DNA of 64,000 bases. Source: Lachnospiraceae bacterium (GTDB lineage: Bacteria > Bacillota > Clostridia > Lachnospirales > Lachnospiraceae). The DNA lies in assembly GCA_016290615.1 (NCBI GenBank), contig JAEEUS010000004.1:58756-122755 (forward strand), in the 5' to 3' direction. The position numbers and the translations under genes were made by a program. Below, in pieces: positions 20,083-30,256 of this stretch. Numbering within the stretch: position 1 is the stretch's first letter; each line of letters opens with the position of its first letter. The notes under the pieces are model-generated. The model was not told the DNA's origin. It did no database searches and saw only the letters and a program-made list of their open reading frames with translations.

Positions 20083-21456
20083 TTATTTCTTCTTATTGCC
20101 TGAAGACTGCTGTTTTACATCTTTTGATACCTTGTCAGCCTTTTTATTCACAGCTTCCTTAATATCTTCTTTTTTTTCTTCTACGGCTTCTTTAACTTCT
20201 TCTTTCTTCTGAGCTGCCTCTTTAGCAACTTCCTTCACTTCTTCTTTTACTTCTTCTTTTTTCTCTGTAGTAGCACCCTTAAGTTCTTCTTTCTTTTCCT
20301 GAACCGCTTCCTTGGCAGCTGCTATCTTCTCTTCAACTGTTTCCTTTGCTTCTTCAGCTTTTGCTTGAACTACATCTTCAGGCTTCTCAGCTGAATAGTC
20401 AACGATCTCATTGGGAATCTCGGCTGCTTTTGTAACAGCTGTATCATCCTGCTTCTTTGGCTCTTTATGATAAATCCATTCTCTCTTTTCGATCATAGCT
20501 GCTGACTCAAGAGTCTCGTCTGAAGAAAGATCCTTATGCCAATGGCTCTTATATATCTTAGTGATGATTGCTGCGATTGCTGCTATAAGAAGCAACAGGA
20601 TTAAAAGTGCAACACCAAACTCAACATAGTAAAGAGTTGTTCCGGGTGTAGCTATCTGAGTCTTGGCATCAAACTCTGTCTGACTTGACTGAACGAATGA
20701 GAACAGATTGAATACTCCGGCTACACCGCTCATAAGTCCAAGCCACATGCTTGCGAATATGTTCTCAGAAGCTCTTGACTGGAAGACAAGCATGGTAGCT
20801 ATGATAAGCGCAATGATGGGACCAATGAACTTATTAGAGTTGCCATACATATAGTCAACAGGTGCATTCTCGTCTATCTGACTGTTATCAGCAAGTTTTA
20901 TAGCATTTGCAACGTATGCACGAATAAGAACGAATGCAAAGAATGCAATACATATCAGACATACAAATGTTGCAAAAAGAGAATACTTTGCTCCAAGCGC
21001 TACATCTCCAAGACCTTCCTTGGGAGGCAGAGCAACTTTTGTTGCAGCATAATCAACATAAGCAAATATGAGCAGGAATACAGAGCACGATGCAACATGG
21101 ATGACTCCGTATGATTGATTCTTCTTTTTGTAGAAATCATTCATATCAATTACCAAAAGAAGTAATGCAAATCCTGCAATCATGTATTTATGAATTGAAG
21201 CACCATAAGGCAGATAGAACGCTATCGCCAATAAAATGATATGCGCAACCAGCGAAACCGGAAGCTGATTAACAAACAATCTGATCATTGTGAAAGCAAA
21301 CAGAATAATCGCTGACATCAATGCATACTGCCATGAGAACTTATCATATCTAGCCAATGCTATGATACCCAAGGACGCTGCAAGTCCCAGCAGGTATATC
21401 AACATGCAGTTTGAAACCTCAAATACTGTTTTATATCTTCTACTAATCATTCTCAA
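20083..21456 (-). CDS. Multi-pass membrane protein with long Lys/Glu-rich repetitive C-terminal tail
   Basis: Multiple hydrophobic segments in the N-terminal two thirds; KEAVQEKKEELKGATTEKKEEVKEEVKEVAKEAAQKKEEVKEAVEEKKEDIKEAV tail. Confidence 0.8.
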   Translation of the reverse strand: MRMISRRYKTVFEVSNCMLIYLLGLAASLGIIALARYDKFSWQYALMSAIILFAFTMIRLFVNQLPVSLVAHIILLAIAFYLPYGASIHKYMIAGFALLLLVIDMNDFYKKKNQSYGVIHVASCSVFLLIFAYVDYAATKVALPPKEGLGDVALGAKYSLFATFVCLICIAFFAFVLIRAYVANAIKLADNSQIDENAPVDYMYGNSNKFIGPIIALIIATMLVFQSRASENIFASMWLGLMSGVAGVFNLFSFVQSSQTEFDAKTQIATPGTTLYYVEFGVALLILLLLIAAIAAIITKIYKSHWHKDLSSDETLESAAMIEKREWIYHKEPKKQDDTAVTKAAEIPNEIVDYSAEKPEDVVQAKAEEAKETVEEKIAAAKEAVQEKKEELKGATTEKKEEVKEEVKEVAKEAAQKKEEVKEAVEEKKEDIKEAVNKKADKVSKDVKQQSSGNKKK

Positions 21457-22441
21457 CCACCCACTTTACAATCTTTTCTTTGTCATCTTCGTATGGTGTA
21501 ATATCAACTTCTTTGAACTCAGGAATAATAAGCTTTACGCTGTGGCCTTTAGCAATGAATTCATCAAGCTGCTTAACAAAGTCTGACTTTCTGTTATTTG
21601 ATATAACAACGAAATCCGTACTGCCGTCATCCAGTCTCTCAGCATCACCGAGAATATGCTTGAATGCTCTGGGTGATTTTGTTACATCTATTCTTGCGAT
21701 CGTCTTCTGAAGTGAGTTTTTGTCATCAACATCTGAGACCGCATCAAGCTTACACTCTTCACCGGTTATCATATCAATACCGTTTGTGAAGAACTTGACC
21801 GGGATATTATCTTTATAGCATCTCTCTACAAAGTAGTCTGCGATTCTTACGCCGTCCTCAACAAGTTCATCAGCTCTTGACATAGAGTTAAGCTCTGTGT
21901 TGAGAAGTACAACGCACTTTCTATCTTCGCCCTCTTCTTTGATCGAGCTCATTACGTTATCTATATTCTCCGGAACACTCATGTCATGAATGGGCTTGGG
22001 AAGAACATACATGAGCCTTGGAGTCTTTAACGTCATACGTCTTGCTTTAGATATGAAGAAGTCCATACCAAAAACATCAATGCTTGCCAACTGATAGCAT
22101 CCGCGCTTTGTACACTTGAACGGATAATATCTTGTTACTTTCTGATAAGGCAGAACTGAGAAATAGTCACTTCTGTATATCTGGTCGGTAACAGCAGAAC
22201 TCTTCTTTACTTCAGCGAATTTGAATACCTTAGGTAATGCAAATCTGATCTGAAGGATTGAAATCGGCAATACCTTATCATTGGATATCTTCTCGATCAG
22301 GTTGTTGTCATCTCCCTCTCTTACCATATCATTCTCAAATTCTACTGAGATGTTCAGACCCTTATGCCAGAATCTCTTGTAGATCAGGCTTACAAGGAAG
22401 TACAGAATAATTCCCACCAGTAGTACTATCAATAATTTCAT
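21443..22441 (-). CDS. DUF58-like membrane-anchored protein (degenerate)
   Basis: N-terminal TM and EREGDDNNLIEKISNDKVLPISILQIRF..RGCYQLASIDVFGMDFF, DUF58-like; overlaps the downstream ORF. Confidence 0.65.
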   Translation of the reverse strand: MKLLIVLLVGIILYFLVSLIYKRFWHKGLNISVEFENDMVREGDDNNLIEKISNDKVLPISILQIRFALPKVFKFAEVKKSSAVTDQIYRSDYFSVLPYQKVTRYYPFKCTKRGCYQLASIDVFGMDFFISKARRMTLKTPRLMYVLPKPIHDMSVPENIDNVMSSIKEEGEDRKCVVLLNTELNSMSRADELVEDGVRIADYFVERCYKDNIPVKFFTNGIDMITGEECKLDAVSDVDDKNSLQKTIARIDVTKSPRAFKHILGDAERLDDGSTDFVVISNNRKSDFVKQLDEFIAKGHSVKLIIPEFKEVDITPYEDDKEKIVKWVVEND

Positions 22442-22498
22442 CTTCTCAAACCCTCACTTAAATAAGTTTATTCGGTTTCCATACAATATACCGAATCA

Positions 22499-22507
22499 AT
22501 TATACCA
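22499..22507 (-). promoter_or_regulatory. Extended -10 (TGG-TATAAT) upstream of the DUF58-like gene
   Basis: Minus strand TATGGTATAATTG; 7-bp inverted repeat directly downstream (22470..22496). Confidence 0.5.
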
Positions 22508-22557
22508 TACTTTTTTTCAATTGTGTATACAATCTGACAAATTTAAATATAAATAAA

Positions 22558-22827
22558 TCAATTATTTTTCAGCTTTTCCTGGTATTTTTTTGAGATTTCC
22601 AAAAGGCCTCTGAAAAAATCAAGATAATACTCTTTTAACATATCATTTTTTATGTATGAGCTGTTCTTTTCAATCAGAGTTTTTTCCCTCGTAGCATCAT
22701 AAATCGGGATATTGTTTTCCTTCTTGTAGATTGCTATTTCTCTCGAGCATTCCATTCTCTTCTCAAAGAGCTTTGCCATCTGTTTATCAATATCTTCTAT
22801 ATTTTCTCTTGCCTGTGAAAGATCCAT
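22558..22827 (-). CDS. Chorismate mutase (AroQ type), monofunctional
   Basis: ARENIEDIDKQMAKLFEKRMECSREIAIYKKENNIPIYDATREKTLIEK. Confidence 0.88.
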   Translation of the reverse strand: MDLSQARENIEDIDKQMAKLFEKRMECSREIAIYKKENNIPIYDATREKTLIEKNSSYIKNDMLKEYYLDFFRGLLEISKKYQEKLKNN

Positions 22828-22928
22828 TTCTTAATTCCTCTCAATCTGAATTCCATTGGATAATTTATCATATCTTATCACATCCGTCCAACAAAAAAAT
22901 AAAATCCGAAACAACTGCCATAAAATTG

Positions 22929-22952
22929 AAAACCGCGGACTTTTGTCCGCGG
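22929..22952 (-). terminator. Intrinsic terminator of the PEBP-like lipoprotein gene
   Basis: ccgcggac-tttt-gtccgcgg hairpin followed by TTTTCAATTTTA on the minus strand. Confidence 0.8.
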
Positions 22953-22956
22953 CATC

Positions 22957-24261
22957 TTATCTGAGAATGTTCTCCTCATCCGGGCTCGGTTCATAGAACC
23001 CTTTTATCATACCGTAAGATATGACATTTCCCGTATCACCGTTTTGTGATTTGTTAAGATTATTAAGCTTGTCACCTATATCGGTTCCTGTTGCATCCAT
23101 ATTGAAAGCTATCGCTTCAGGTTCACCTTTTAGTGCGATCACATACACATCATATTCATGTTTTTCAGGCGGATAAGGTCCTACATATCCGGCTTCCTTG
23201 CCGTCGTATCCACCCTCTTCAAGTCCGTTCTTATCCGTCATTACATACATATGAAGCCAGTTACTAGCATCCTTGTCTAGCATGAACACTGCATACTTAT
23301 TGGCACCCTCCACAGCTTCCCAGCTAATCTTAGGTGAAACATTTCCGTGTCTTGATCCGCATTCCTTTTTCCACATATCACCGTCAAGGCTTGATGTGCT
23401 TACATCAAATGTATTCAGTTCCTCGATATACAGAGTATCACCTATGGCTCCTCCATTCAAAGCTTCATCATATTCTCTGTCTGAAATATGTGTAGCATTT
23501 GCTGTAAATATCATATCACCCTCCCCATTGTCAGAGCTAAGTTTCAGAGTAAGCGCTCCCTCATCGGTAATGATTCCTTCCATGCATTTAAAGTTCTGTT
23601 CTACGATACCGTTATCTCCTATCCATGTAAATACGCCGCTCGCATTTGTGAAGAAAGGCTGTTGTTTAGGGCTGGTGTTCTCATCGTTTATAGCTATAGC
23701 AAAGAAACCCATTTTCTTTTTGAATTTTATAAACAGCTGTCCGTTCTCGTCTGCCTCGCTTTCGTTACCTATCCATGTCTTCATGTCAGATAACTTAAGC
23801 GTTTCGCTTTTCCAGCAGCTTCCCGGTAATGCCTCATTGTTTACTGTCCATGCAGTACAGATCTCGTTTCCCACAACCCACTGCGCATCATCTGCATCAT
23901 ACAAGAATTCCACATTCTTGCTGATGTTCTGCGGTATCATGCCACTGGGATTCCCCGCATCAATATCCATACTGACAGTATCCTTTGCAACATAATGTCT
24001 GCCATCCTCAGTAGTATCAATGGTTTCAAAGCTGTGTCCAGTGATCGTTAATAAGTTGTATGCATCCTTCATGCAATCACTCATTACCTGATCATCCGGC
24101 ACAGAATCCGGTATTTCTGTCTCCGTTTCATGAGTCTGAACATTATCTGTGTTTACAGTCTGAACATCAGTATTCTCATTAGCAGTACACCCGGTAAAAA
24201 ACATGCTTCCCGCTACTAGTATCGATAATATAATAAATCCCGATAAAGTTCTTCTTTTCAT
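22957..24261 (-). CDS. Lipoprotein with C-terminal PEBP/YbhB-like domain
   Basis: MKRRTLSGFIILSILVAGSMFFTGCTANE lipobox; C-terminal HGNVSPKISWEAVEGANKYAVFMLDKDASNWLHMYV..GYVGPYPPEKHEYDVYVIAL. Confidence 0.82.
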   Translation of the reverse strand: MKRRTLSGFIILSILVAGSMFFTGCTANENTDVQTVNTDNVQTHETETEIPDSVPDDQVMSDCMKDAYNLLTITGHSFETIDTTEDGRHYVAKDTVSMDIDAGNPSGMIPQNISKNVEFLYDADDAQWVVGNEICTAWTVNNEALPGSCWKSETLKLSDMKTWIGNESEADENGQLFIKFKKKMGFFAIAINDENTSPKQQPFFTNASGVFTWIGDNGIVEQNFKCMEGIITDEGALTLKLSSDNGEGDMIFTANATHISDREYDEALNGGAIGDTLYIEELNTFDVSTSSLDGDMWKKECGSRHGNVSPKISWEAVEGANKYAVFMLDKDASNWLHMYVMTDKNGLEEGGYDGKEAGYVGPYPPEKHEYDVYVIALKGEPEAIAFNMDATGTDIGDKLNNLNKSQNGDTGNVISYGMIKGFYEPSPDEENILR

Positions 24262-24329
24262 AACACACCTCCTGTTGTTGGATTTTGTATGTTAATCATA
24301 AGTCCTTTTCGGGATATAAAAATAGAAAT

Positions 24330-24362
24330 ATCTGCACATACATCTGTAAAATCTGCACATAC
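24330..24362 (-). promoter_or_regulatory. Candidate AraC-type operator: two GTATGTGCAGAT direct repeats, 21 bp start to start
   Basis: atctgcacatac at 24330..24341 and 24351..24362, exact 12-bp repeats. Confidence 0.55.
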
Positions 24363-25255
24363 TACTGATTTCTGAATGCCTTTGGTGACATGCCTTCATG
24401 TTTTTTGAAAACCTTGGTAAAATAGTTCGAATCCTCAAATCCCACTCTCGCGCTCACCTCTCCTATTGGTATCTGAGTTGTCGATAGCAGTACTTTTGCC
24501 AGGTCAAGACGCAACTTGAGAAGATAATTCATACACGTCATTGATGATTCATTCATGAATATATCATTGAGCTTGTTTCTGTTTATCAGAAACTCTTTTG
24601 TAAGTCTCTCTAGATTGATATTCTCTCCGATATGTTCATTCAGGTATTCAACTATTTTAGAAAATGTCACATCAGATTCTGAATCCTTATCATCACCTGA
24701 AGACACAATTACATATGAATAATTGATAAAGTAGAGCAGCTCCATCAGAAAAGACCTGCTCCTGCATGGCCAGAATCCGTCTTTCTGTCCCTTTAGCTGA
24801 ACATCAAGTGAGCTTATTATACTCTTGACCCTCTCAAGGCTGTTTAGGGATATCGGTATGACAGGTTGGGTAACGTCCGCATCAGTAAACGGAAGTATCA
24901 TAACAAAATCCTGATAAACGATCGTACCAATCTGACTGTCAAAATCATGTGCATCAATCCGTTCGTACGAAAACTCATCTCTGACAGCTGTTGGATTAAA
25001 GAATACAATATCAGCTTTGATCTTCTCCATGATTTTGAAGTCAGCTTTATTCTTGTTGGACAGCATAATGATCGCCGGAGCCTTTACAGTATAATCTCTT
25101 TTATCTATCTTAAGTCCAAACGTTCCCTTCTCAACAACAACTATCTTGTATGTTTTCTCATCATTGATATACTCAGGTACTCTGTCACTCTTTTCAACAT
25201 ATATATCAACGATCCTGTCCCAATCATCCCAGAAGCACTCTGTGTACAGCTTCAT
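24362..25255 (-). CDS. AraC-family transcriptional regulator
   Basis: C-terminal HTH: INLERLTKEFLINRNKLNDIFMNESSMTCMNYLLKLRLDLAKVLL..VSARVGFEDSNYFTKVFKKHEGMSPKAFRNQ; start could be 25285. Confidence 0.9.
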   Translation of the reverse strand: MKLYTECFWDDWDRIVDIYVEKSDRVPEYINDEKTYKIVVVEKGTFGLKIDKRDYTVKAPAIIMLSNKNKADFKIMEKIKADIVFFNPTAVRDEFSYERIDAHDFDSQIGTIVYQDFVMILPFTDADVTQPVIPISLNSLERVKSIISSLDVQLKGQKDGFWPCRSRSFLMELLYFINYSYVIVSSGDDKDSESDVTFSKIVEYLNEHIGENINLERLTKEFLINRNKLNDIFMNESSMTCMNYLLKLRLDLAKVLLSTTQIPIGEVSARVGFEDSNYFTKVFKKHEGMSPKAFRNQ

Positions 25256-25268
25256 GTCATACCCCCGA

Positions 25269-26027
25269 TCATTTACGGCTTTCAAAAAAGTTGTTCAGTT
25301 TTGTAAGCAGCTCATCCTTCTCGATAGTTTTTAAAAAATACCCTTCCGGTTTTAGCGCTACCACAGCCATAACGCTTTCCTTGTCACCTTTTCCTGTAAG
25401 GAATATAACAGGAATATTCTTGGTCTCCTCATCGCTTCTTAACATCTCCAGGACCTGAGGCCCCGTTGTCACCGGCATCTCATGATCAAGAAGTATAAGG
25501 TCAGCCTTGTTCTTTCCCAGCCACTTAATAGCCTGAAGTCCGGAATTAGCCATAGCGACCTTATATGTTCCTTTTAGCCATTCTCTTACAAGCCCCAGAT
25601 ACCCTGGATCATCATCAACGATCAGGATCGTCTTTCTGAATTCACCTGACTCAAGCTTTCTGAACATATCGCTTACATGATCAACAAAAGCAGCATTGTC
25701 TATTGGTCTTTCAAATACAGCATATACAAGATCTCCCGATACACGATCTTTTATGAATCTGATAGCATTCTTGTCCCCTATAGGTATCATCTGAACACCA
25801 TCCTCAATCATCTTTTCGCAAAGGAAATGCAGCGCTGCATCCTGAGGAGTCTCTCCTTCATCCATATACATAACAACTAGTTTTGTTTCGTTCCATTTAG
25901 AATTGATCTCGTTGACACCCCAGTGAGCAAATTCGCATACCAGGCCTGCATCCTGCAGTTTCTTAAGTAATACCCTTACGAGAAATGATTCTTTTTCTCC
26001 AGTGAACAGTACTCGATTCATCGACAA
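25269..26027 (-). CDS. Response regulator with C-terminal receiver domain and no DNA-binding output
   Basis: TILIVDDDPGYLGLVREWL..DLILLDHEMPVTTGPQVLEML..VIFLTGKGD. Confidence 0.88.
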   Translation of the reverse strand: MSMNRVLFTGEKESFLVRVLLKKLQDAGLVCEFAHWGVNEINSKWNETKLVVMYMDEGETPQDAALHFLCEKMIEDGVQMIPIGDKNAIRFIKDRVSGDLVYAVFERPIDNAAFVDHVSDMFRKLESGEFRKTILIVDDDPGYLGLVREWLKGTYKVAMANSGLQAIKWLGKNKADLILLDHEMPVTTGPQVLEMLRSDEETKNIPVIFLTGKGDKESVMAVVALKPEGYFLKTIEKDELLTKLNNFFESRK

Positions 26028-26042
26028 GATTCTCCTTTACAA

Positions 26043-29000
26043 CTATACAAATAACTCTTCCATGGCATCCCAGTCAAGTTTCTTCATGAGTTTTTCAAGC
26101 TCTTTAAATCTCTCAGCATCGGCTTTGGGCAGTTTATATTCATTAACCTGGTTTATGATCATCTCCACTGAATCATAATCCATCTGAGGGATCACTTCTT
26201 TCAATGCATCGTATGCGTCCTTTAGTACATCCTCATGAATCGCCTCTTTGTCATTGTCTTTATCATCGGCTTTCTTTATCCGCGAAAGCTTTTCTTTAAA
26301 TTCCATATACATAGACATAAGCTTTTCATTGTTTTCATCAATGAATTCTCTGTCATCTTTCTTTCCGGCTTCCTCCATCCTTTCACAGAACACCGACAAT
26401 TCGTTTGCTCCAATAATACGAGCACTGGTCTTGAGGGCATGCACTTTGATGGTGTACAGATTGATATCATCTTCTTTATATGCACCATTTATAACTTCTG
26501 CATTGCTGTCAATAGTATCAAAAAAGCTTTCCAGTCCGCTTATGTACGTAGTAACACCACCACTGCATCTTATTCCGTCATCTACAGATATACCCACAAC
26601 ATCCTTAACCCATTTCAGATCATCTGGTAGTTCTGTTGGCTCATGCTCTGCTTCATCTTGGGCAGGCTTCATCATAATATCCTCAGGTATATGCTTCATT
26701 ATTGCCTTCTCAAGAGCAATACTGTCAATAGGCTTTGCAAGGTATCCGTTAAATCCCTTTGATTTGTAGAATTCTTCACCACCAGCAGTTGCATTTGCCG
26801 TTAATGCATAGACAGGCAGATCAGGATCATTTTCCCTGATCCTGGCCATTGTCTCGATGCCATCCATTCCCGGCATCATATGATCAAGCAAGACGACATT
26901 GAAGTTTCCATGCTTGATCTTTTCCAAGCACTCTTCTCCGCTAGCCGCTGTCGTCACATAAACCTTCGTTGCCTTTAGAAGTCCCTTGATAACGGTGAGA
27001 TTCATCGGATTGTCATCAACAACCAAAACCTCTGCATCAGGAGCTATAAACTGCGGCACATACGGTCCTCTGGCCTGCTCGTTTTCACGTTCATTGAATA
27101 CACCGATTCCCGTCGGATCAGCAATCGCCTGTTCAAGGTTAAATATAAACTCCGAGCCTTCTCCATATACACTCTCGCACTCGAGCGACCCGTTCATCAT
27201 CTGAGCGAATCGTCTTGATATATCAAGCCCGAGTCCCGTACCCTGTATACCGCTGTTCTTTTCTTCGTCAAGTCTCTCATAAGCGGTAAACAGCTTATCC
27301 ATATCCTCCGGCTTTACTCCTATGCCGGAATCTCTAACAGATATCTTAAGATCACAGACTTTTTCTCTTATTTCCTTGACAGTTACAGTCAAGGTAAATC
27401 CGCCAATATCAGTGTACTTAACAGCATTGGTCAAAAGATTCAGGCATACCTGCTTTATCTTGCCCGAATCACCGTAGAGCCTCCTCGGGAGTTTTTCATC
27501 AATATCAACCGCAAATGTCAGGTCTTTCTGGGTACTTCTTACCCTGATCATGGAAATGATCGAGCGCAAAAGATCCGCCGTATCATATTCCTGTTCAACC
27601 AGATTCATCTTTCCCGATTCGATCTTCGACATGTCTAAAAGATCATTTATAAGATCCAAAAGTGATTCGGAGGCATGTCTGATATCAAGTGCATATCCTA
27701 TAACCGACATGAAATACGGTTTGGGAACATCCGACGTATCTTCTCGCAGTATCATTTCATCCATACCCATAATGGTATTGATCGGAGTTCTTATCTCATG
27801 TGACATGTTCGCCAAGAATCTGGACTTGGCAGTATTTGCACGTTCAGCTTCTTCCTTGGCCTGCTGGATCTCGTTATACTGTCTGCGAATGATGGTACCA
27901 GCCATAAAGCGCCAAACGATTATTCCGACAAGCGCAGCAATAAGAGCCACTATAAGTATCTTGAACACCAGAAGTTCAAATAATCTCGGAGTCTTTACAA
28001 TACTAAATGTTTCATCCTGAAGTACTTCGCCCGTTCCTCTGTCAAGGACTTGGATATGAAGAACATAATTACCGTATTTTAGACCTGTATATTCAAGTTG
28101 TGTAAGTTTGCTCTGCTGTGCCGTTATGCCCGAATCCTCGAGTCCTTCAATATACATCCTGATCGTAGGATTTGACATCGTGTAATCCAGTATGGCAGGA
28201 CTGATCTGTATACGACCCTTTGAGGCAGGTATCACATATTTTCCGGATTCATCCGGAAGTATACTAATATCATCGCATGTGACTGAACGGACTGCCAGTT
28301 TGATCTTTACGGATTCTTCAAAATAGTGATTGATGTTTACTTTGCTGACTCCGCTTCTTCCAGAAACATATAAGTATCCATCTTTATCAAGCGCGCTGTA
28401 TGAATTGCTTGAGGGAGTGCTCGTAAGACCGTTCGCTATAGTGTATAAGCCGTATTCCTTGATAGAATTATCGATCATATCCTGAGCTTTTACATAGTAT
28501 ACTCCGTAAGATGACAATATCCATATATTGCCGTTGTCATCAAAATACATATCGAAGTTATTGTTATATGGGAAAGAGTCCACATTTGTAATAACTCCGT
28601 CACGAAGATATTCAATAGAATTTGATGTAATGATCCAGATGACTCCTCTTATCTCATCCTTTTTTATCCTAAGGACAACGTCACTCGTAAGACCGTCTTC
28701 ACGTCCGAACCTGCTTACTTTGGAACCTTCGATGACATATATCCCGTCACCGTCACTTCCCGCAAAAATCTCATCATTAAAACCTTCTTCGACCGTGAGA
28801 AATACTGTGTTTTCAACACCCTCTTTTGAACCTATTACCTTTACTACCTTATCATCTTTTATAACAGCCAGACCGCCGTTGGTTCCAGCCAGTACAGTAC
28901 CGTCATCTGTTATTCGTGTACATCTGACACTGTTATCCGGCATTCCGTTATCCTTGGTAAAGCTTACCAGTGTGTTATCAGGTTTAACACATACCAAACC

Positions 29001-30242
29001 TTTATCATTCGTATATGTCGATATCCAGAGATTGCCTTTTTTATCTTCCATTATGCAGCGAATCCTGGTATCTTCAAAATTCTTTGACAGCATCTTTTCG
29101 ACTTCTATCATATCACTGTCTATGATATGTAATCCGGTATCCGTTCCGATATACAGCATATTGTTATGTATACACGTCGCATTTACAGAGATGTTTTCTA
29201 TTCCTGCCATATCATTTACATCAAGAAAGTTATTCGCAACTATCTTCATGACGCCTTGACGTGAAGAAGCAAACCAGAGATTCCCCTGATAATCAGCCGT
29301 TACCATATCGATGGAATTATTCATGGGTACATCCCTCAGGACACGAAATCTGTTATGTTCATCTATATATCCGGCATAATGCTCTGATGTGATCCATATT
29401 CTGTTACATGCATAGGTTATGCAGTATATATCGTTAGCAGGTGAAACAGTGATCCTCTCAAGATTACCCGCTTTATCACCAAAGTTGCCATAATATACGC
29501 CATCTGATTCCGTTCCGATATAAACATGTCCCAGATCATTCGGGTCAGCAAATATACATGAAATCTTCTCAATTCCAAGCTCTTCGTTTGTATAAAACGC
29601 AGTTACTGTTCCGTCTGCTATCGAGAATATCTCTCCATCTTTTGTATTGGCATATATGGTTCCCTGCGAGTCCGAACTCATATTTTCAATCGTTTTGCTG
29701 TTAATTCTGTCATCATTAAGATTTACAAGCCCTGCATCATCTACATATGATATTCCGCTTGTAGAACCGATATATACTTGTCCTCTGTCATCTTCCGCAA
29801 ATGAACGTATGGAAGATGATTGCAATCCGTCCTTGTATGTGAATCTTATAGTCTCTCCATTATCCAAAACAACCACACCGTTATCATTGGTTCCAACCCA
29901 GAGACGTTTTTTGCTGTCTTCAAACATGGTCCTTCCGCTGGTAAGGCCGTTTGAAGCATCCATTCTCTCAAACAGTGTTCCGTCATATCTTATGATCCCG
30001 CTATAACCACCTATCCAGACATATCCATCACTTGTACTATATATGAAATTGGCATCACTTGTAGGCAGCCCGTTTGTAGCATCATAAAGGACACAGGAAT
30101 ACCCGACACCCGTCAGCTGTCCAGTTACGGCGTATCCTCCTCCGACATTTTCCTCTATTTGAGATGCATATGCACCATTTCCCAATAACAGAAAAATACT
30201 CAGATAGATAAGAGATGAAATTTTCTTGAACTTCTTAACCAT
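26043..30242 (-). CDS. Hybrid two-component sensor: periplasmic beta-propeller/Y_Y_Y sensor, histidine kinase, receiver, Hpt
   Basis: Repeated GL.S..V..I propeller blades, [66 protein letters not shown]; start at 30242 ([10 protein letters not shown] signal sequence) preferred. Confidence 0.93.
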   Translation of the reverse strand: MVKKFKKISSLIYLSIFLLLGNGAYASQIEENVGGGYAVTGQLTGVGYSCVLYDATNGLPTSDANFIYSTSDGYVWIGGYSGIIRYDGTLFERMDASNGLTSGRTMFEDSKKRLWVGTNDNGVVVLDNGETIRFTYKDGLQSSSIRSFAEDDRGQVYIGSTSGISYVDDAGLVNLNDDRINSKTIENMSSDSQGTIYANTKDGEIFSIADGTVTAFYTNEELGIEKISCIFADPNDLGHVYIGTESDGVYYGNFGDKAGNLERITVSPANDIYCITYACNRIWITSEHYAGYIDEHNRFRVLRDVPMNNSIDMVTADYQGNLWFASSRQGVMKIVANNFLDVNDMAGIENISVNATCIHNNMLYIGTDTGLHIIDSDMIEVEKMLSKNFEDTRIRCIMEDKKGNLWISTYTNDKGLVCVKPDNTLVSFTKDNGMPDNSVRCTRITDDGTVLAGTNGGLAVIKDDKVVKVIGSKEGVENTVFLTVEEGFNDEIFAGSDGDGIYVIEGSKVSRFGREDGLTSDVVLRIKKDEIRGVIWIITSNSIEYLRDGVITNVDSFPYNNNFDMYFDDNGNIWILSSYGVYYVKAQDMIDNSIKEYGLYTIANGLTSTPSSNSYSALDKDGYLYVSGRSGVSKVNINHYFEESVKIKLAVRSVTCDDISILPDESGKYVIPASKGRIQISPAILDYTMSNPTIRMYIEGLEDSGITAQQSKLTQLEYTGLKYGNYVLHIQVLDRGTGEVLQDETFSIVKTPRLFELLVFKILIVALIAALVGIIVWRFMAGTIIRRQYNEIQQAKEEAERANTAKSRFLANMSHEIRTPINTIMGMDEMILREDTSDVPKPYFMSVIGYALDIRHASESLLDLINDLLDMSKIESGKMNLVEQEYDTADLLRSIISMIRVRSTQKDLTFAVDIDEKLPRRLYGDSGKIKQVCLNLLTNAVKYTDIGGFTLTVTVKEIREKVCDLKISVRDSGIGVKPEDMDKLFTAYERLDEEKNSGIQGTGLGLDISRRFAQMMNGSLECESVYGEGSEFIFNLEQAIADPTGIGVFNERENEQARGPYVPQFIAPDAEVLVVDDNPMNLTVIKGLLKATKVYVTTAASGEECLEKIKHGNFNVVLLDHMMPGMDGIETMARIRENDPDLPVYALTANATAGGEEFYKSKGFNGYLAKPIDSIALEKAIMKHIPEDIMMKPAQDEAEHEPTELPDDLKWVKDVVGISVDDGIRCSGGVTTYISGLESFFDTIDSNAEVINGAYKEDDINLYTIKVHALKTSARIIGANELSVFCERMEEAGKKDDREFIDENNEKLMSMYMEFKEKLSRIKKADDKDNDKEAIHEDVLKDAYDALKEVIPQMDYDSVEMIINQVNEYKLPKADAERFKELEKLMKKLDWDAMEELFV

Positions 30243-30256
30243 CAATGATGCCTCCG

